Below, piece by piece: positions 34,134 to 43,393 of a DNA stretch of 64,000 bases. The stretch is from Candidatus Palauibacter polyketidifaciens (GTDB lineage: Bacteria; Gemmatimonadota; Gemmatimonadetes; Palauibacterales; Palauibacteraceae). Position 1 is the first letter of the stretch; each line of letters begins with the position of its first letter. The position numbers and the translations under genes were made by a program. The DNA lies in assembly GCF_947581785.1 (NCBI RefSeq), contig NZ_CANPVO010000040.1, positions 1-64,000 on the forward strand, given 5' to 3'. Under the pieces are notes generated by a model. The model did not search any database, was not told the DNA's origin, and saw only the letters and a program-made list of their open reading frames with translations.

Positions 34134-35168
34134 ATGAAAGCGGCCTACTTCGAACGACACGGGGGGCCCGACGTCATCCGCGTCGGCGACCTGCGCGAAC
34201 CGGCGGCGGGTCCGGGAGAGGCGGTGATCCGCGTGCGCGCGGCGGGCCTCAACCACCTCGATCTGTGGACGCGGCGCGGCCTGCCGGGACTCACGCTGAA
34301 GATGCCGCACATCGGAGGGTCGGATGTGGCGGGCGAGATCGCGGCGACGGGGGACGGAGTGGAGGGCTGGGCGGCCGGCGACCGGGTCGCGGTAAACCCG
34401 GGCCTCTGGTGCGTCCGCGCCGACTGCGAGTGGTGCGCGCGCAACGAGCACCCCCTCTGCACGACCTACCGAATCCTCGGCGAGCACGTGCCCGGCGGCT
34501 TCGCGGAAAAGGTCGCGGTTCCGGTGCGCAACCTCGTCCGACTGCCCGACGGCTTCCCGTTCGCGACGGCGGCCGTCGCGCCCCTCGTATACCAGACGGC
34601 ATGGCGCGGACTCCTGTCGCGGGGGCGGCTGGCGCCGGGAGAGACGGTCCTCGTCACCGGGGCCTCGGGCGGCGTCTCCACCGCCGCGATTCAGATCGCG
34701 AAACACCACGGGGCGCGGGTATTCGCGGTCACGAGCGGACCCGACAACGTCCGGCGCGTGGAGGCGCTCGGAGCGGACCTCGTCATCGATCGTCTCGAGG
34801 AGGATTTTTCGCGGCGCGTCTGGATGGAGACGGGGAAGCGCGGCGTCGACCTCGTCCTCGACAGCGTGGGCGCGGCGACGTGGGAGGGCTGCGTCCGCGC
34901 GTTGGCGCCTGCGGGCAGGATGGTCGTGTACGGCGCGACGACCGGGCCGAAGGGCACGCTCAACATCGCGCGCCTGTTCTGGAGCCAGACATCGATCATG
35001 GGGACCACGATGGCGACGCGTGCCGAGTTCGAGGCGGTGATGGCACTCGTGCTGGACGGTACCCTCACGCCGGTCGTCGATGACGTGTGGCCGCTCGACC
35101 GGGCGCGCGAGGCCCACGAGCGGCTGGAGGCGGGCGGAGTCTTCGGGAAGCTCGTCCTCGAGCCGTGA
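34134..35168 (+). CDS. Zinc-type alcohol dehydrogenase / quinone oxidoreductase (MDR family)
   Basis: 344 residues. GroES-like N-terminal domain with GLNHLDLW and GSDVAGEI (about 40-75), structural-zinc-like Cys cluster (CVRADCEWCARNEHPLC, about 90-106), then a Rossmann domain (LVTGASGGVSTAAIQIAK) and conserved VLDSVG, FGKLVLEP. The typical substrate of the family (alcohol, quinone, enoyl) cannot be read from the sequence. Its ATG follows a GC-rich leader with no clear ribosome-binding site. The stop overlaps the GTG of glpD. Confidence 0.88.
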   Translation: MKAAYFERHGGPDVIRVGDLREPAAGPGEAVIRVRAAGLNHLDLWTRRGLPGLTLKMPHIGGSDVAGEIAATGDGVEGWAAGDRVAVNPGLWCVRADCEWCARNEHPLCTTYRILGEHVPGGFAEKVAVPVRNLVRLPDGFPFATAAVAPLVYQTAWRGLLSRGRLAPGETVLVTGASGGVSTAAIQIAKHHGARVFAVTSGPDNVRRVEALGADLVIDRLEEDFSRRVWMETGKRGVDLVLDSVGAATWEGCVRALAPAGRMVVYGATTGPKGTLNIARLFWSQTSIMGTTMATRAEFEAVMALVLDGTLTPVVDDVWPLDRAREAHERLEAGGVFGKLVLEP

Positions 35169-36898
35169 CCCCGGCTCCGGGGCGCGCGGAGCGGTTCCGG
35201 AGCCTCGCGGAGACCGCCTTCGACATCCTCGTCATCGGAGGCGGCATCTCCGGCGCGGCCGTCGCGCGCGACGCGGCCCGCCGCGGATTTCGCACCGCTC
35301 TCGTCGAAGCGGCGGACTTCGCGTCGGGCACGAGCAGCCGTTCTTCGCGCCTCGTCCACGGCGGCCTGCGCTACCTGGAGCACTTCGAGTTCGACCTCGT
35401 GTTCGAGGCGAGCCAGGAGCGGCGGACGCTGCTCCGGATCGCGACCCACCTCGTCCGGCCGCTGGAGTTCCACTTTCCGATCTTCCGGGACGGCCGCATC
35501 GGCCGGACGAAGCTGGACGCGGGGATGTGGCTCTACGACGCGCTCTCGCTGTTCCGGAACATCGAACGCCACCAGATGCTCGACACCGAGGCCATGCTCG
35601 CTCGTGAACCGGGGCTGCGCGCCGAGGGGCTGCTCGGCGGCGCGCGCTACTACGACGCCCAGGTCGACGATGCGCGACTGGTCGTCACGACCATCGTGGC
35701 GGCCGCCGAGGCCGGCGCGACCGTGGTCAACCGGGCCGAGGTCGTGCGCATCGACGCCTCCGACTGGCCGGGCCACCGGGCGCTGGTGAGAGATGCGGAG
35801 GGCGGGCGGGAGGTGGGAGTCGACGCCCTCGCGATCGTCAACGCCACCGGCGCGTGGGCCGAACAGACGCTCGACCGCGTCAGCGCGGGCCCCCCGGGAC
35901 CCGGCCCGGGCGACGGCGCGGCGCCCGCCGTCCGCATCCGGCCCTCGCGCGGGACGCACATCCACATAGCCCGCGAACGGGTAGGGCACTCCGGCGCCCT
36001 GATCTTCGAGGCGCCCCAGGACGGTCGCGTGATGTTCATCCTCCCGTGGCGGGAGGACCTGACGCTCATCGGGACGACGGACGAGTTCTTCGACGGCCCG
36101 GCGCACGAGGTCGCGGCCACTCCCGGGGATATCGCCTACCTGCTCGAGGCCACCCGTAGCCTGCTCCCCGCGTCGAAGCTGGGACCGGAAGATGTGATCA
36201 GCGCCTGGGCCGGCCTGCGGCCGCTCGTGGCGCCGCCCGCGGACGGCGCCGACGAGGGCGCCGAGGAGGGCGCCGTCTCGAGGGAGTTCGAGGTCCATCA
36301 GCATCCCCCAGGCATCTTCACCCTGAGCGGGGGAAAGCTGACCTCTCACCGGCACATGGCCGAGGCGACGCTGGATCGCGTGCAGGCGTTCCTTGCGCCG
36401 GCCGGCGTGAAGGCGATTCGGAAGGTGGACACGGACAAGGTTCCGCTCCCCGGCGCGCGATTCCGGGATCTGGAGGCGCTCCGCAGCCGGATCCGGGCAC
36501 GTGCCCGCTCGCAGGGACTCGAGCGCGCTTCCGCCGACCGGCTCACGCGCGCGTACGGGACGAGAGCGAACCGGGTGCTCGACCTCGTCGATCGAAATCC
36601 GCGGCTCGGCGAGAGGGTCGTCGCCGGGAGGCCGCACCTTCTGGCCGAAGCGGTGTATTCGGTGCGGAGCGAGATGGCCCTTCACGTCGAGGATATTCTC
36701 TTCCGGCGGATGCGGGTCGGCCTCGAGACGCGCTCCGGGACGCCGGAGGCGGCGCGCCGCGTCGCCGAAGTCGTGGCCCCGGAGCTGGACTGGACAACCG
36801 AACGACGGACGGAGGAAGTGAAACGGGCGCTGGACTTCAGGGCGGCGGACGACGGCGCGATCCGTGAGCTGGCGGCCCGCGCGAAGGAGGACCGCTGA
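35165..36898 (+). CDS. glpD: Glycerol-3-phosphate dehydrogenase (GlpD type)
   Basis: 577-residue FAD enzyme that oxidises sn-glycerol 3-phosphate to dihydroxyacetone phosphate and feeds electrons to quinones at the inner face of the membrane. FAD motif ILVIGGGISGAAVARDAARRG, GTSSRSSRLVHGGLRYLEHFEF and the GTTDEFFDG region are intact, with the C-terminal domain (YGTRANRVLDLV...EDILFRRMRVGL). GTG 35165 overlaps the upstream stop (GTGA). A glycerolipid link to the other lipid genes is possible but not shown. Confidence 0.95.
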   Translation: MTPAPGRAERFRSLAETAFDILVIGGGISGAAVARDAARRGFRTALVEAADFASGTSSRSSRLVHGGLRYLEHFEFDLVFEASQERRTLLRIATHLVRPLEFHFPIFRDGRIGRTKLDAGMWLYDALSLFRNIERHQMLDTEAMLAREPGLRAEGLLGGARYYDAQVDDARLVVTTIVAAAEAGATVVNRAEVVRIDASDWPGHRALVRDAEGGREVGVDALAIVNATGAWAEQTLDRVSAGPPGPGPGDGAAPAVRIRPSRGTHIHIARERVGHSGALIFEAPQDGRVMFILPWREDLTLIGTTDEFFDGPAHEVAATPGDIAYLLEATRSLLPASKLGPEDVISAWAGLRPLVAPPADGADEGAEEGAVSREFEVHQHPPGIFTLSGGKLTSHRHMAEATLDRVQAFLAPAGVKAIRKVDTDKVPLPGARFRDLEALRSRIRARARSQGLERASADRLTRAYGTRANRVLDLVDRNPRLGERVVAGRPHLLAEAVYSVRSEMALHVEDILFRRMRVGLETRSGTPEAARRVAEVVAPELDWTTERRTEEVKRALDFRAADDGAIRELAARAKEDR

Positions 36899-37668
36899 AC
36901 GGGCGGCCATGCCGGTGGGGCCACGTTCTCTTCGGCCTTGCGTGGCTCGCGGCGGCGTGCGCCCCGGCCGAAGACACGTCCGATTCGTCCGGCGTCCCGC
37001 CCGATTCCACGCCGTCCGCCGAGGCCGCGGCGGTTGCCCCGCTCCCGGGCGAGGGTCCGACCCGCGAATATCGGATTCTCCTCGTCAACCCGCTCGACGT
37101 TGACGCGTACGTCTTCGCCGCCGCGGGGGCGGGAAGCGTCGCGCTCGATACCGTGCCGCGCCGGGATTCGGTCCGGGTGAACGTTCGGGTGCGCGCCGAT
37201 CTCGTCCGCCTCGAGGCTCGGGATGCGGAAGGCATACTCCTGGCGGCGACCGACCTCGCGCTGGCCGGGGATACCCTCAACCGCTGGGACATCGAGGCTG
37301 ACTCTCCCATCCGACGTGTCACCATCGGGCCCGAGAGTTCGTTAAATGGCAGGAAGGCCTTATACTATGGGAGCGATCTGTGTCCGGATCCGGCGTTGGG
37401 TGCGGCGTTAGGTGCAGGGACGATGGGGGAGGGGGAACGCCATGAAGAAGCTGAGGATCGCGCTGGCGCTCGTCGCGAGTATCGCGATGATCGTCGTCGG
37501 GCAGCGTCAGGTCGGCCAGAAGGATGTGCGGACGCAGAAGGCCGACGTCCAGGGGTTCGATTCCGAGAACGAGGCCTTGTTCATCTAGCTCGACGGCCGG
37601 CGGCCTCGCCGGTCCTACCGTCCGAAGCACCGTTGGGCACTCTCGCGTCCGACGGTGACGGAGCATGA
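36895..37668 (+). CDS. Hypothetical lipoprotein, probable CTG start, uncertain C terminus
   Basis: The frame has no ATG/GTG/TTG near its 5' end, but CTG at 36895 overlaps the glpD stop as CTGA, 4 nt after AAGGAGG. From there it reads a perfect lipoprotein signal (NGRPCRWGHVLFGLAWLAAAC, Cys about residue 22), then a Pro/Ala/Ser-rich linker and a small beta-rich domain (REYRILLVNPLDVDAYVFA ... VRADLVRLEARDAEG ... IRRVTIGPESS) to about 37340. Beyond this the frame is Arg/Ala/Gly-rich and looks like non-coding readthrough: a better small ORF lies in another frame there. The true stop may have been lost by a frameshift, or it may really end at 37668, where TGA overlaps the next ATG. Confidence 0.55.
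   Translation: MNGRPCRWGHVLFGLAWLAAACAPAEDTSDSSGVPPDSTPSAEAAAVAPLPGEGPTREYRILLVNPLDVDAYVFAAAGAGSVALDTVPRRDSVRVNVRVRADLVRLEARDAEGILLAATDLALAGDTLNRWDIEADSPIRRVTIGPESSLNGRKALYYGSDLCPDPALGAALGAGTMGEGERHEEAEDRAGARREYRDDRRRAASGRPEGCADAEGRRPGVRFRERGLVHLARRPAASPVLPSEAPLGTLASDGDGA
37442..37588 (+). CDS. 48-residue small hydrophobic protein
   Basis: ATG with a strong GGGGGAGGGGG ribosome-binding site. The protein starts MKKLRIALALVASIAMIVVG, a basic N terminus plus hydrophobic segment, followed by about 28 polar residues (RQVGQKDVRTQKADVQ) ending NEALFI. It could be a secreted peptide or a small single-pass membrane protein. A TATACT-like -10 box (37361-37366) lies 75 nt upstream. It overlaps the tail of the lipoprotein frame in another reading frame; this frame looks the more protein-like. 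No family recognised. Confidence 0.55.
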   Translation: MKKLRIALALVASIAMIVVGQRQVGQKDVRTQKADVQGFDSENEALFI

Positions 37669-38942
37669 CAGGTGCGAGGCACCGGATGAGTCCAGCCAGG
37701 AGTCGTGTCGCCCGAGGGGTCGGCTTGCGCCGTCGTCTGCTCCGAATCGCCTTGGTGCCGTATGTGGCGGGGCTCGCCGCCTGCACCGGCGAGGGCTTTG
37801 GGCCGCCGCCCCCGTTCTCTGATTGCTCGCTTCCGCTCATGAACTTCACGGACGCCGGCGCCGCGCGCTCAAACATTCCGGCGCTCACCAATCCCGACGT
37901 CGCCACGCGGCTCATCGCGCCCCACGTCGGTTACGTCAATCGCGGCGACCTCGTGATCGGGCTCGAATTCAACGGCCAGCCTCTCGCGATACCCCTGAAG
38001 CTCCTCTGGTATCACGAGGTTCTGAACCTGCAGGCCGACGTCGACCCGACCGTCCCGAATGCGACGGGAGAACGGCTCACGATCACCTATTCGCCGCTCA
38101 CCGGGTCTGTCCGGGTCTTTGATCCCGCGGCGACCGACACGCCGGACTTCGCGGTGTCCAACTACGTCCTCGACAACAATCTCGTGATGGACGATGGTTC
38201 CGGGACGCTCTACCCCCAGTTGACGCGATCCGCCACCTGCGGCCCGCAGGACGGCGTCAACCTGAAGCGCGTACCGTACGAACTCATGGTGTACGGGGCC
38301 TGGCTCCAGGTCTTTCAGGACACCTGGATCGCAACGCGCGTGACGGGGCACGACTTCCTCTACACGCTCTACCCGTACGGGAACTACCGGGACCCGGACA
38401 ACGCATCGCTCTTCTATCCGACGTCCGCCCCCATCGACCTGCGGCGAAAGCCCAAGGAGCGCGTGGTCGGGGTCCCGTCGGGGACCGGCGGCTACGCGTT
38501 CGCCATCTCGGACCTGCGAGAGGTGGCCGCACAGGACCAGGAGGGGCAGAATTTCACCGTCTGGGCCGCGAGTGCCCGCGTCGGGGGCGAGCCCGTGGTC
38601 GCGTTCTGGAACTCCGTCGCGCAGAGTGCGCGAGTCTACCACGCCCGTGCCAACGGCCGGTCGCTCACGTTCGAGGTCGTCGAAGGTCGCCGGCAGGACG
38701 TGGAAACGGGGAGCGTGTGGAACTTCGGCGGCGAGGCCGTGGCGGGCCCGCTCGACGGAGAGAGACTCGAGCCTCACCCCGAGGCGTACCACGCCTTCTG
38801 GTTCGCCTGGGCCGCGTTCCAGCCGGACACAGAGCTGTGGGAGCCCCCGGTTCCCCTCACCCGCTCGGCAGACTTCGTGCCGACGGATGACGCGACGCTG
38901 CTACCGTCCGATCCGGACCTGGTGAGACGGCGTCCGCGCTGA
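37665..38942 (+). CDS. DUF3179 family lipoprotein
   Basis: 425 residues. Basic leader and lipobox (VAGLAAC, Cys about residue 40), then the DUF3179 region: PHVGYVNRGDLVIGLEFNGQPLAIPLKLLWYHEVLN and TITYSPLTGSVRVFDP. The usual YCPLxxS cysteine is replaced here by Ser-Pro-Leu-Thr, and later SSKT-type blocks are loosely kept. Function of DUF3179 is unknown; the proteins are found in the periplasm. ATG 37665 overlaps the upstream TGA; ATG eight codons later is an alternative. Confidence 0.82.
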   Translation: MTGARHRMSPARSRVARGVGLRRRLLRIALVPYVAGLAACTGEGFGPPPPFSDCSLPLMNFTDAGAARSNIPALTNPDVATRLIAPHVGYVNRGDLVIGLEFNGQPLAIPLKLLWYHEVLNLQADVDPTVPNATGERLTITYSPLTGSVRVFDPAATDTPDFAVSNYVLDNNLVMDDGSGTLYPQLTRSATCGPQDGVNLKRVPYELMVYGAWLQVFQDTWIATRVTGHDFLYTLYPYGNYRDPDNASLFYPTSAPIDLRRKPKERVVGVPSGTGGYAFAISDLREVAAQDQEGQNFTVWAASARVGGEPVVAFWNSVAQSARVYHARANGRSLTFEVVEGRRQDVETGSVWNFGGEAVAGPLDGERLEPHPEAYHAFWFAWAAFQPDTELWEPPVPLTRSADFVPTDDATLLPSDPDLVRRRPR

Positions 38943-38965
38943 GCTGCGGCACCGCCCCGCTGGCG

Positions 38966-40165
38966 TCAGCGCGTCCCGGGCACCGCGGGCATCGGGTATT
39001 TCTCGAGCCAGGCGAAACCGAATTCGTCGCTTCGGACCAGGTAGGCGCTTTCCGCTCCGAAGGTGACGAGCCGTCGCTCCTCGGGCAGTTCCACCTGGGC
39101 GACTCGCTGCCCGCCCGCGTCGAACACATCGTACAGGTGCGCTTCCCCCGCCGGCACATGGCGCCGGACCCACGCCCGACCTTCCGCATCGACCGCGACC
39201 GCGCCGGCGGGAATGACCGGCTTCTCGTCGGGCCACTCGAAGTCCGAGCGATCCGCGTTGCTCGAGCCTGAAGGCGCGCGGCTCATGGACATCCGCATCC
39301 CGCTTCCATCGTCCGTGGCCTCGACACGCAGCCCGCCTCCGAGCTGGTCGAGCCACTCGTCCTGGTCCGCCCGCCGCACCCGCACCGGTTCGTACGGGAT
39401 CCCGGGTCCCCGCGTGACCCCGCCCGCGCGATCCAGCCACTCCAGTCGGTAGCCGTCCGCGCGCGCGACCGCTACCCGGCCGTCCCAGGCCACGTTCCAC
39501 GCGTCCTGATTGGAGAACGGCACTGGCCGGATGTTCACGCTGCGGTTGTTGGCGTCCCCCGACTCCACGCGCGTCTGTTCCGCAAGCCGGACCCGTCCGA
39601 CCTCGGAGGTCTCGCCCGTCGCCGGATCGAAGCGCGCCACGGCCGCGGAGTCGGATATGCCCGCCATCCCGTCGAGTCGCTGCTGGAAGTAGATCCCGCC
39701 TTCGCGGTCGGTCCCTACCGGAATCATCATCGTCATCCCGGCATTCGGGCCTCCACGGGCGATGGGCCACGTCTCGCCGAAGCCGAGGTCCGCTTCGATG
39801 CGGGTGAGCCGCGCGTTGCCGAGATCGATGAGGAGCGTCGCGCCGTCCGGAAGGGGGAAGAGACCGTCCGGCGTCCGATACTCCGCCGGCCCCTGGCCCG
39901 TGTTCGTCAGCGTGTCCGCACCGCCCCCGGGCTTCCACGCGATGACCGCGGCGCCGAAACCGTCGGCTATGAGGACGCGGCCGTCGTCAAGTTCGCGCAC
40001 GCCACGCATGGAACCCAGGCCGTCCTCGAAGGCCGCGGTCGCCATCCCGAACGAAACCCGCGGCGCCTCCTGTGCCTCCGCCGTGAGAAAGGCCGTTGGC
40101 AACAGCGTCGTCGCGGCCACCAGCCCGACGCGGATCGCCCCGGATTTCCGTGCCGTGTTCATCAT
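38966..40165 (-). CDS. Exported six-bladed beta-propeller-like protein
   Basis: 399 residues with a signal peptide (VGLVAATTLLPTAFLTAEAQ). Repeats of about 50 residues (MRGVRELDDGRVLIADGFGAAVIAW ... GLFPLPDGATLLIDLGNARLTRIE ... VDAEGRAWVRRH) are the NHL/6-bladed propeller pattern, with DG/GR turn motifs. No catalytic residues are visible. This class is frequent in Gemmatimonadota-like genomes and often binds ligands in the periplasm. It lies 26 nt after a small membrane protein gene. Confidence 0.78.
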   Translation of the reverse strand: MMNTARKSGAIRVGLVAATTLLPTAFLTAEAQEAPRVSFGMATAAFEDGLGSMRGVRELDDGRVLIADGFGAAVIAWKPGGGADTLTNTGQGPAEYRTPDGLFPLPDGATLLIDLGNARLTRIEADLGFGETWPIARGGPNAGMTMMIPVGTDREGGIYFQQRLDGMAGISDSAAVARFDPATGETSEVGRVRLAEQTRVESGDANNRSVNIRPVPFSNQDAWNVAWDGRVAVARADGYRLEWLDRAGGVTRGPGIPYEPVRVRRADQDEWLDQLGGGLRVEATDDGSGMRMSMSRAPSGSSNADRSDFEWPDEKPVIPAGAVAVDAEGRAWVRRHVPAGEAHLYDVFDAGGQRVAQVELPEERRLVTFGAESAYLVRSDEFGFAWLEKYPMPAVPGTR

Positions 40166-40191
40166 CGAATTCCCGCCACTCCTCTCACCAG

Positions 40192-40428
40192 TTACCAGTT
40201 CTCTTCGGGCTCGTCCCACGTCTGGGCCCAGAATTCGTCCTCCTCGGCCCTCGCCAGCTCGAGATCCACCGGTTCGACATCCTCCGCGTCCACGCGGCCC
40301 ACGGTCTCGATGCGCTGCACGATCTCGTCCGTCACGCCGGGGCGCGTCCGGCGGCGCAACTGGCTCCGGCGTCTCCAGCCGGCCACCGCCACCAGCACCG
40401 CAAGCGCCACGAAAATGTAACCGGTCAC
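40192..40428 (-). CDS. Small membrane protein with acidic tail
   Basis: 78 residues from GTG 40428 (20 codons shorter than the longest frame; the shorter form begins right at the membrane segment). VTGYIFVALAVLVAVAGW is one transmembrane helix, followed by a basic run (RRRSQLRRRTR) and an acidic C terminus (ARAEEDEFWAQTWDEPEENW). Orientation with cytoplasmic C terminus is suggested by the positive run. No family recognised; likely co-transcribed with the downstream propeller gene. Confidence 0.5.
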   Translation of the reverse strand: MTGYIFVALAVLVAVAGWRRRSQLRRRTRPGVTDEIVQRIETVGRVDAEDVEPVDLELARAEEDEFWAQTWDEPEENW

Positions 40429-40507
40429 CGCTTCCCACTGTTCTCGACGGCCGGCGGACAGAGGCGGGGGCCGCGTTGCCCCCGCCACCGGCTGTGTACG
40501 AGCTACA

Positions 40508-43219
40508 CTAGAGCCCCAGCCAGTGCTCGAACTTGACGAGGAAGATATTGGTGGACGGAATACGCGCGAGGTCCGTCAGATCGTCGCCGAGGCGGAACGC
40601 ACCGTCGTTGCGGAAGGACTGCTGGTCGCGGCTCCAGACGAGGAACACGGTCGATCCGGGCCGATACTGCCAGCGCAAGACCAGGTTGGAGCGGAACGAC
40701 TTCACGTTGAAGTCGGGATCCGCGAAGCCGAAGTCCGGCTTCCCGTCCCGGTCGGCGTCGACCTGGTAGAGTCCGAAGCCGTTCGCCTCCAGCCGCCGGA
40801 TCTCGTTCTCCCCGTACGTCCGGAAGCGGTCGGCGAAATCGGAAGCCCGCGGATCATCGACCTCCATGAAACGGTCGTAGCTCCCCGCGCTCACGAAGGG
40901 CTGGGCGTAGAACTGAAGGGAAAGATCCGGGCTGAACGTGTAGTTCAGGCGCGTCGTGATCGAGACCGTCTGCTGGCTCAGACGCGCGAACACGTAGTGC
41001 GTCCCGTCGGAGGCGTCGGGGCGCGAGACGAACTGCCACGCCCGATCGTTCCACTGCAGGCTCGGGCCGAAGTTGAGCTGGAGACGGCTCGACGGCTGGA
41101 GCGTCACGTTCGGCGACAGGCCCAGGCGGCGGGTCGCGGTGCGGTACTCTCCTCCCGCGTTGAAGACGGCTCCGAGCCGCACCGGCTTCCGGGAGTCCGT
41201 GAACACGCCGCCCCAGCTGCTCCACTGGCTCGGCTGGTAGAGCGTGGGCCCTCCGCGCAGCGCCGTCGTGGCGAGTCCCGCCCACTCCTGGTTGAAACCG
41301 GCGAAACCGCGCCAGAAGTTCTTGAACTGGAAGTTCCCGTTCACGTTGCCGCCCGTGAACTGCCGTTCCCCGTTGAACGTCCAGCCGGACCACGTCGCCG
41401 CGTTCACGCCCCAGTTCCGAAACGGACCCTGCGGCCGGAACTGCTCGTAGTTCACCCAGACCGCCCCGACCCGGTAATCCGCGTTCTGCTGGAATCCCAG
41501 GTCATTCGATTCGAAGCCGGGCGAGCGGTTCTCGCCGAACAGTCCGTAGCGCCAGTTCCCGCCTCCCACCTTCGAGAAACTGATCGTCGACGTGCTGCCC
41601 GACAGACGCGTGCGGGTGGGGTCCAGTCCGTGCCTGGAGTCCGGGCTCTGGAAGTAGTGGACGGAGGAACGCTGGATGCGCGCGATCGCCTCCGGGCTCC
41701 CGCTCACCGTGCTCCCGATCACGTGACCGTCGATCTGATAGTTCCCGTTCCCGAACCGATGCCGAAAGTCGATCCCTCCGGTGTACGCCTCGTCCGCAAG
41801 GAAGGCGAGCGTCCCTCCGGCGCCGAGGCGCCGGTTCGTGGCGGTGCCGATGACGCCGACGGCGCTCTCTCCGTCGCGGAAGTCCTTGATGACCCGCGCC
41901 ACGGCGTAGTTGGTCATCGGCTCCACGGGTTGCGCGCCGGATGTGCCCCCGGGCGAAACGAAGTGTGCGTTCTCACTCGAAGTCAGGGCATCGAGGAACC
42001 CGATCGACCAGCCGTCCGCCGTCTTCCCGGACAGCTTCGCCGCTCCGAGAATGCTCGTCGCCTCCGGCACGTCGCGGTATTCCGCCGGGCCCGTCACGGA
42101 CCCCTGGGGCGTACGCCCGATCCGGCGGCTGTAGAAGAGCGACTCGTTGTTGTCGCCGCCTCCGCCGAAGGAAAAACCGAAGATGTCCGATCCCTCTTGG
42201 AAGAACGGCCGCTTCTCGGGGAAGAACGTCTCGAACGCCGTGAGGTTTACGACGGACGGATCCGCTTCGACCTGCCCGAAATCGGGGTTCACGGTGACGT
42301 CGAGCGTGAGATTCTCCGTGATCCCGTACTTCAGGTCGCCGCCCACCGTCTGGCGCAAGTCCGTGGCCGCGTAGAACGGATTATCCGCAGTGCCCGGCGC
42401 CCGCGTGGCCGACGAGAGGACGTAGGGCCGTACCTCCAGATTGCGGCGCGGCCGGAGGCCCTGGAGGTCGCGCAGCGTGCCGAAGGCGGACACGACCCGC
42501 GAACGATCCTCCGGCAGGGGCGACCAAACGCTCGACTCCTCGAGGCGGGCGATCTCGCGCACGAAGTTGATGCCCCACGTGCTTCCGGAACCGTCGTCCG
42601 ATGAGCTGGCGAACCGGAGTTGCGAGAGGGGGATCCGCAGTTCGGCGGTCCAGCCCGTTTCGTCGGAGCCCGTCGCGCTCTCCCACACCGCGTCCCAATC
42701 GCCGTCCTCCTGCGTGTCGGAGAACATCAGCGCGTCGCTCTGGACGCCCGCCACGCTGACGGAGAAGCGGAACGCCGTGCGGTGATCGAAGTAGCTGTCG
42801 AACGCCACGGAAAAGGCGTCCGTCGTCACCTCCTCATCGCGGCGCGCGAGCCGGCGGATAATCCCGTCGGGATCGCGGTCGTACATCCGCGCGCCGATGT
42901 AGACGGCGTCGTCCGTATAGAGAACCCGGACCTCGGTGCGCTCGCTCGCCGGCTCGCCCGGGTCGGGCTGAAACTGAACGAAGTCGGTGGCAACCGGCGC
43001 GCCGTTCCACGCAGCTTCGACCAGCCGTCCGTCGATCTGCGGCGCTTCCGTCGCGCGGACGGCCCGGAGCGCCGGGGCCGCGGCGGCCCGCGCGTTTGTC
43101 TCGCCGCCGATCGCGGAGTCCTGCGCCGCAAGCGGCGTGGCCAGGCCCATCAGCAGCACGAACGCCGCCCACCGGCGCAACGGGGCGGCGGAATCTATCA
43201 AGAACGAGGAAAACCCCAA
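40508..43219 (-). CDS. DUF5916 family outer-membrane protein with CBM9-like N-terminal domain
   Basis: 903 residues. Signal peptide (FVLLMGLATPLAAQ), a CBM9-like/DOMON-type sugar-binding domain (about 45-215: APQIDGRLVEAAWNGAPVATDFVQFQP ... GWTAELRIPLSQLRF), then a long beta-barrel of DUF5916 type (FETFFPEKRPFFQEG, DVTVNPDFGQVEADPSVVN) ending LVKFEHWLGL. Likely outer-membrane porin or receptor for polysaccharide-derived material. TTG 43219 is strongly supported by AAGGAAGG 5 nt upstream. Confidence 0.88.
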   Translation of the reverse strand: MGFSSFLIDSAAPLRRWAAFVLLMGLATPLAAQDSAIGGETNARAAAAPALRAVRATEAPQIDGRLVEAAWNGAPVATDFVQFQPDPGEPASERTEVRVLYTDDAVYIGARMYDRDPDGIIRRLARRDEEVTTDAFSVAFDSYFDHRTAFRFSVSVAGVQSDALMFSDTQEDGDWDAVWESATGSDETGWTAELRIPLSQLRFASSSDDGSGSTWGINFVREIARLEESSVWSPLPEDRSRVVSAFGTLRDLQGLRPRRNLEVRPYVLSSATRAPGTADNPFYAATDLRQTVGGDLKYGITENLTLDVTVNPDFGQVEADPSVVNLTAFETFFPEKRPFFQEGSDIFGFSFGGGGDNNESLFYSRRIGRTPQGSVTGPAEYRDVPEATSILGAAKLSGKTADGWSIGFLDALTSSENAHFVSPGGTSGAQPVEPMTNYAVARVIKDFRDGESAVGVIGTATNRRLGAGGTLAFLADEAYTGGIDFRHRFGNGNYQIDGHVIGSTVSGSPEAIARIQRSSVHYFQSPDSRHGLDPTRTRLSGSTSTISFSKVGGGNWRYGLFGENRSPGFESNDLGFQQNADYRVGAVWVNYEQFRPQGPFRNWGVNAATWSGWTFNGERQFTGGNVNGNFQFKNFWRGFAGFNQEWAGLATTALRGGPTLYQPSQWSSWGGVFTDSRKPVRLGAVFNAGGEYRTATRRLGLSPNVTLQPSSRLQLNFGPSLQWNDRAWQFVSRPDASDGTHYVFARLSQQTVSITTRLNYTFSPDLSLQFYAQPFVSAGSYDRFMEVDDPRASDFADRFRTYGENEIRRLEANGFGLYQVDADRDGKPDFGFADPDFNVKSFRSNLVLRWQYRPGSTVFLVWSRDQQSFRNDGAFRLGDDLTDLARIPSTNIFLVKFEHWLGL

Positions 43220-43367
43220 CGTAACCTTCCTTAAGCAGCCCGAACTTCAAACCCTGCGAAGTAGGACGCGTCGAGCCGTCGAAAGGTTGCGGTCCGTACC
43301 TGGCCCGCACCCCCCGGCCGCCGCGTCAATGGCGGGAACGAGGCCGGCGCAAGAAAAGTTGCAGCGG

Positions 43368-43393
43368 GGTCAGCCGTCCGGGTCAGCCGTCCG
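43368..43393. repeat. 13-bp tandem duplication at the 3' end of the TPR gene
   Basis: GGTCAGCCGTCCG occurs twice, directly joined (43368-43380, 43381-43393). The copy includes the TGA stop and the last four codons of the minus-strand TPR gene, so the duplicate lies just after the stop and does not alter the protein. Confidence 0.8.

Noticed and set aside
40523-42604. 693-codon plus-strand frame within the DUF5916 gene
   Set aside because: Antisense shadow; the minus frame has a signal peptide, ribosome-binding site and family motifs.
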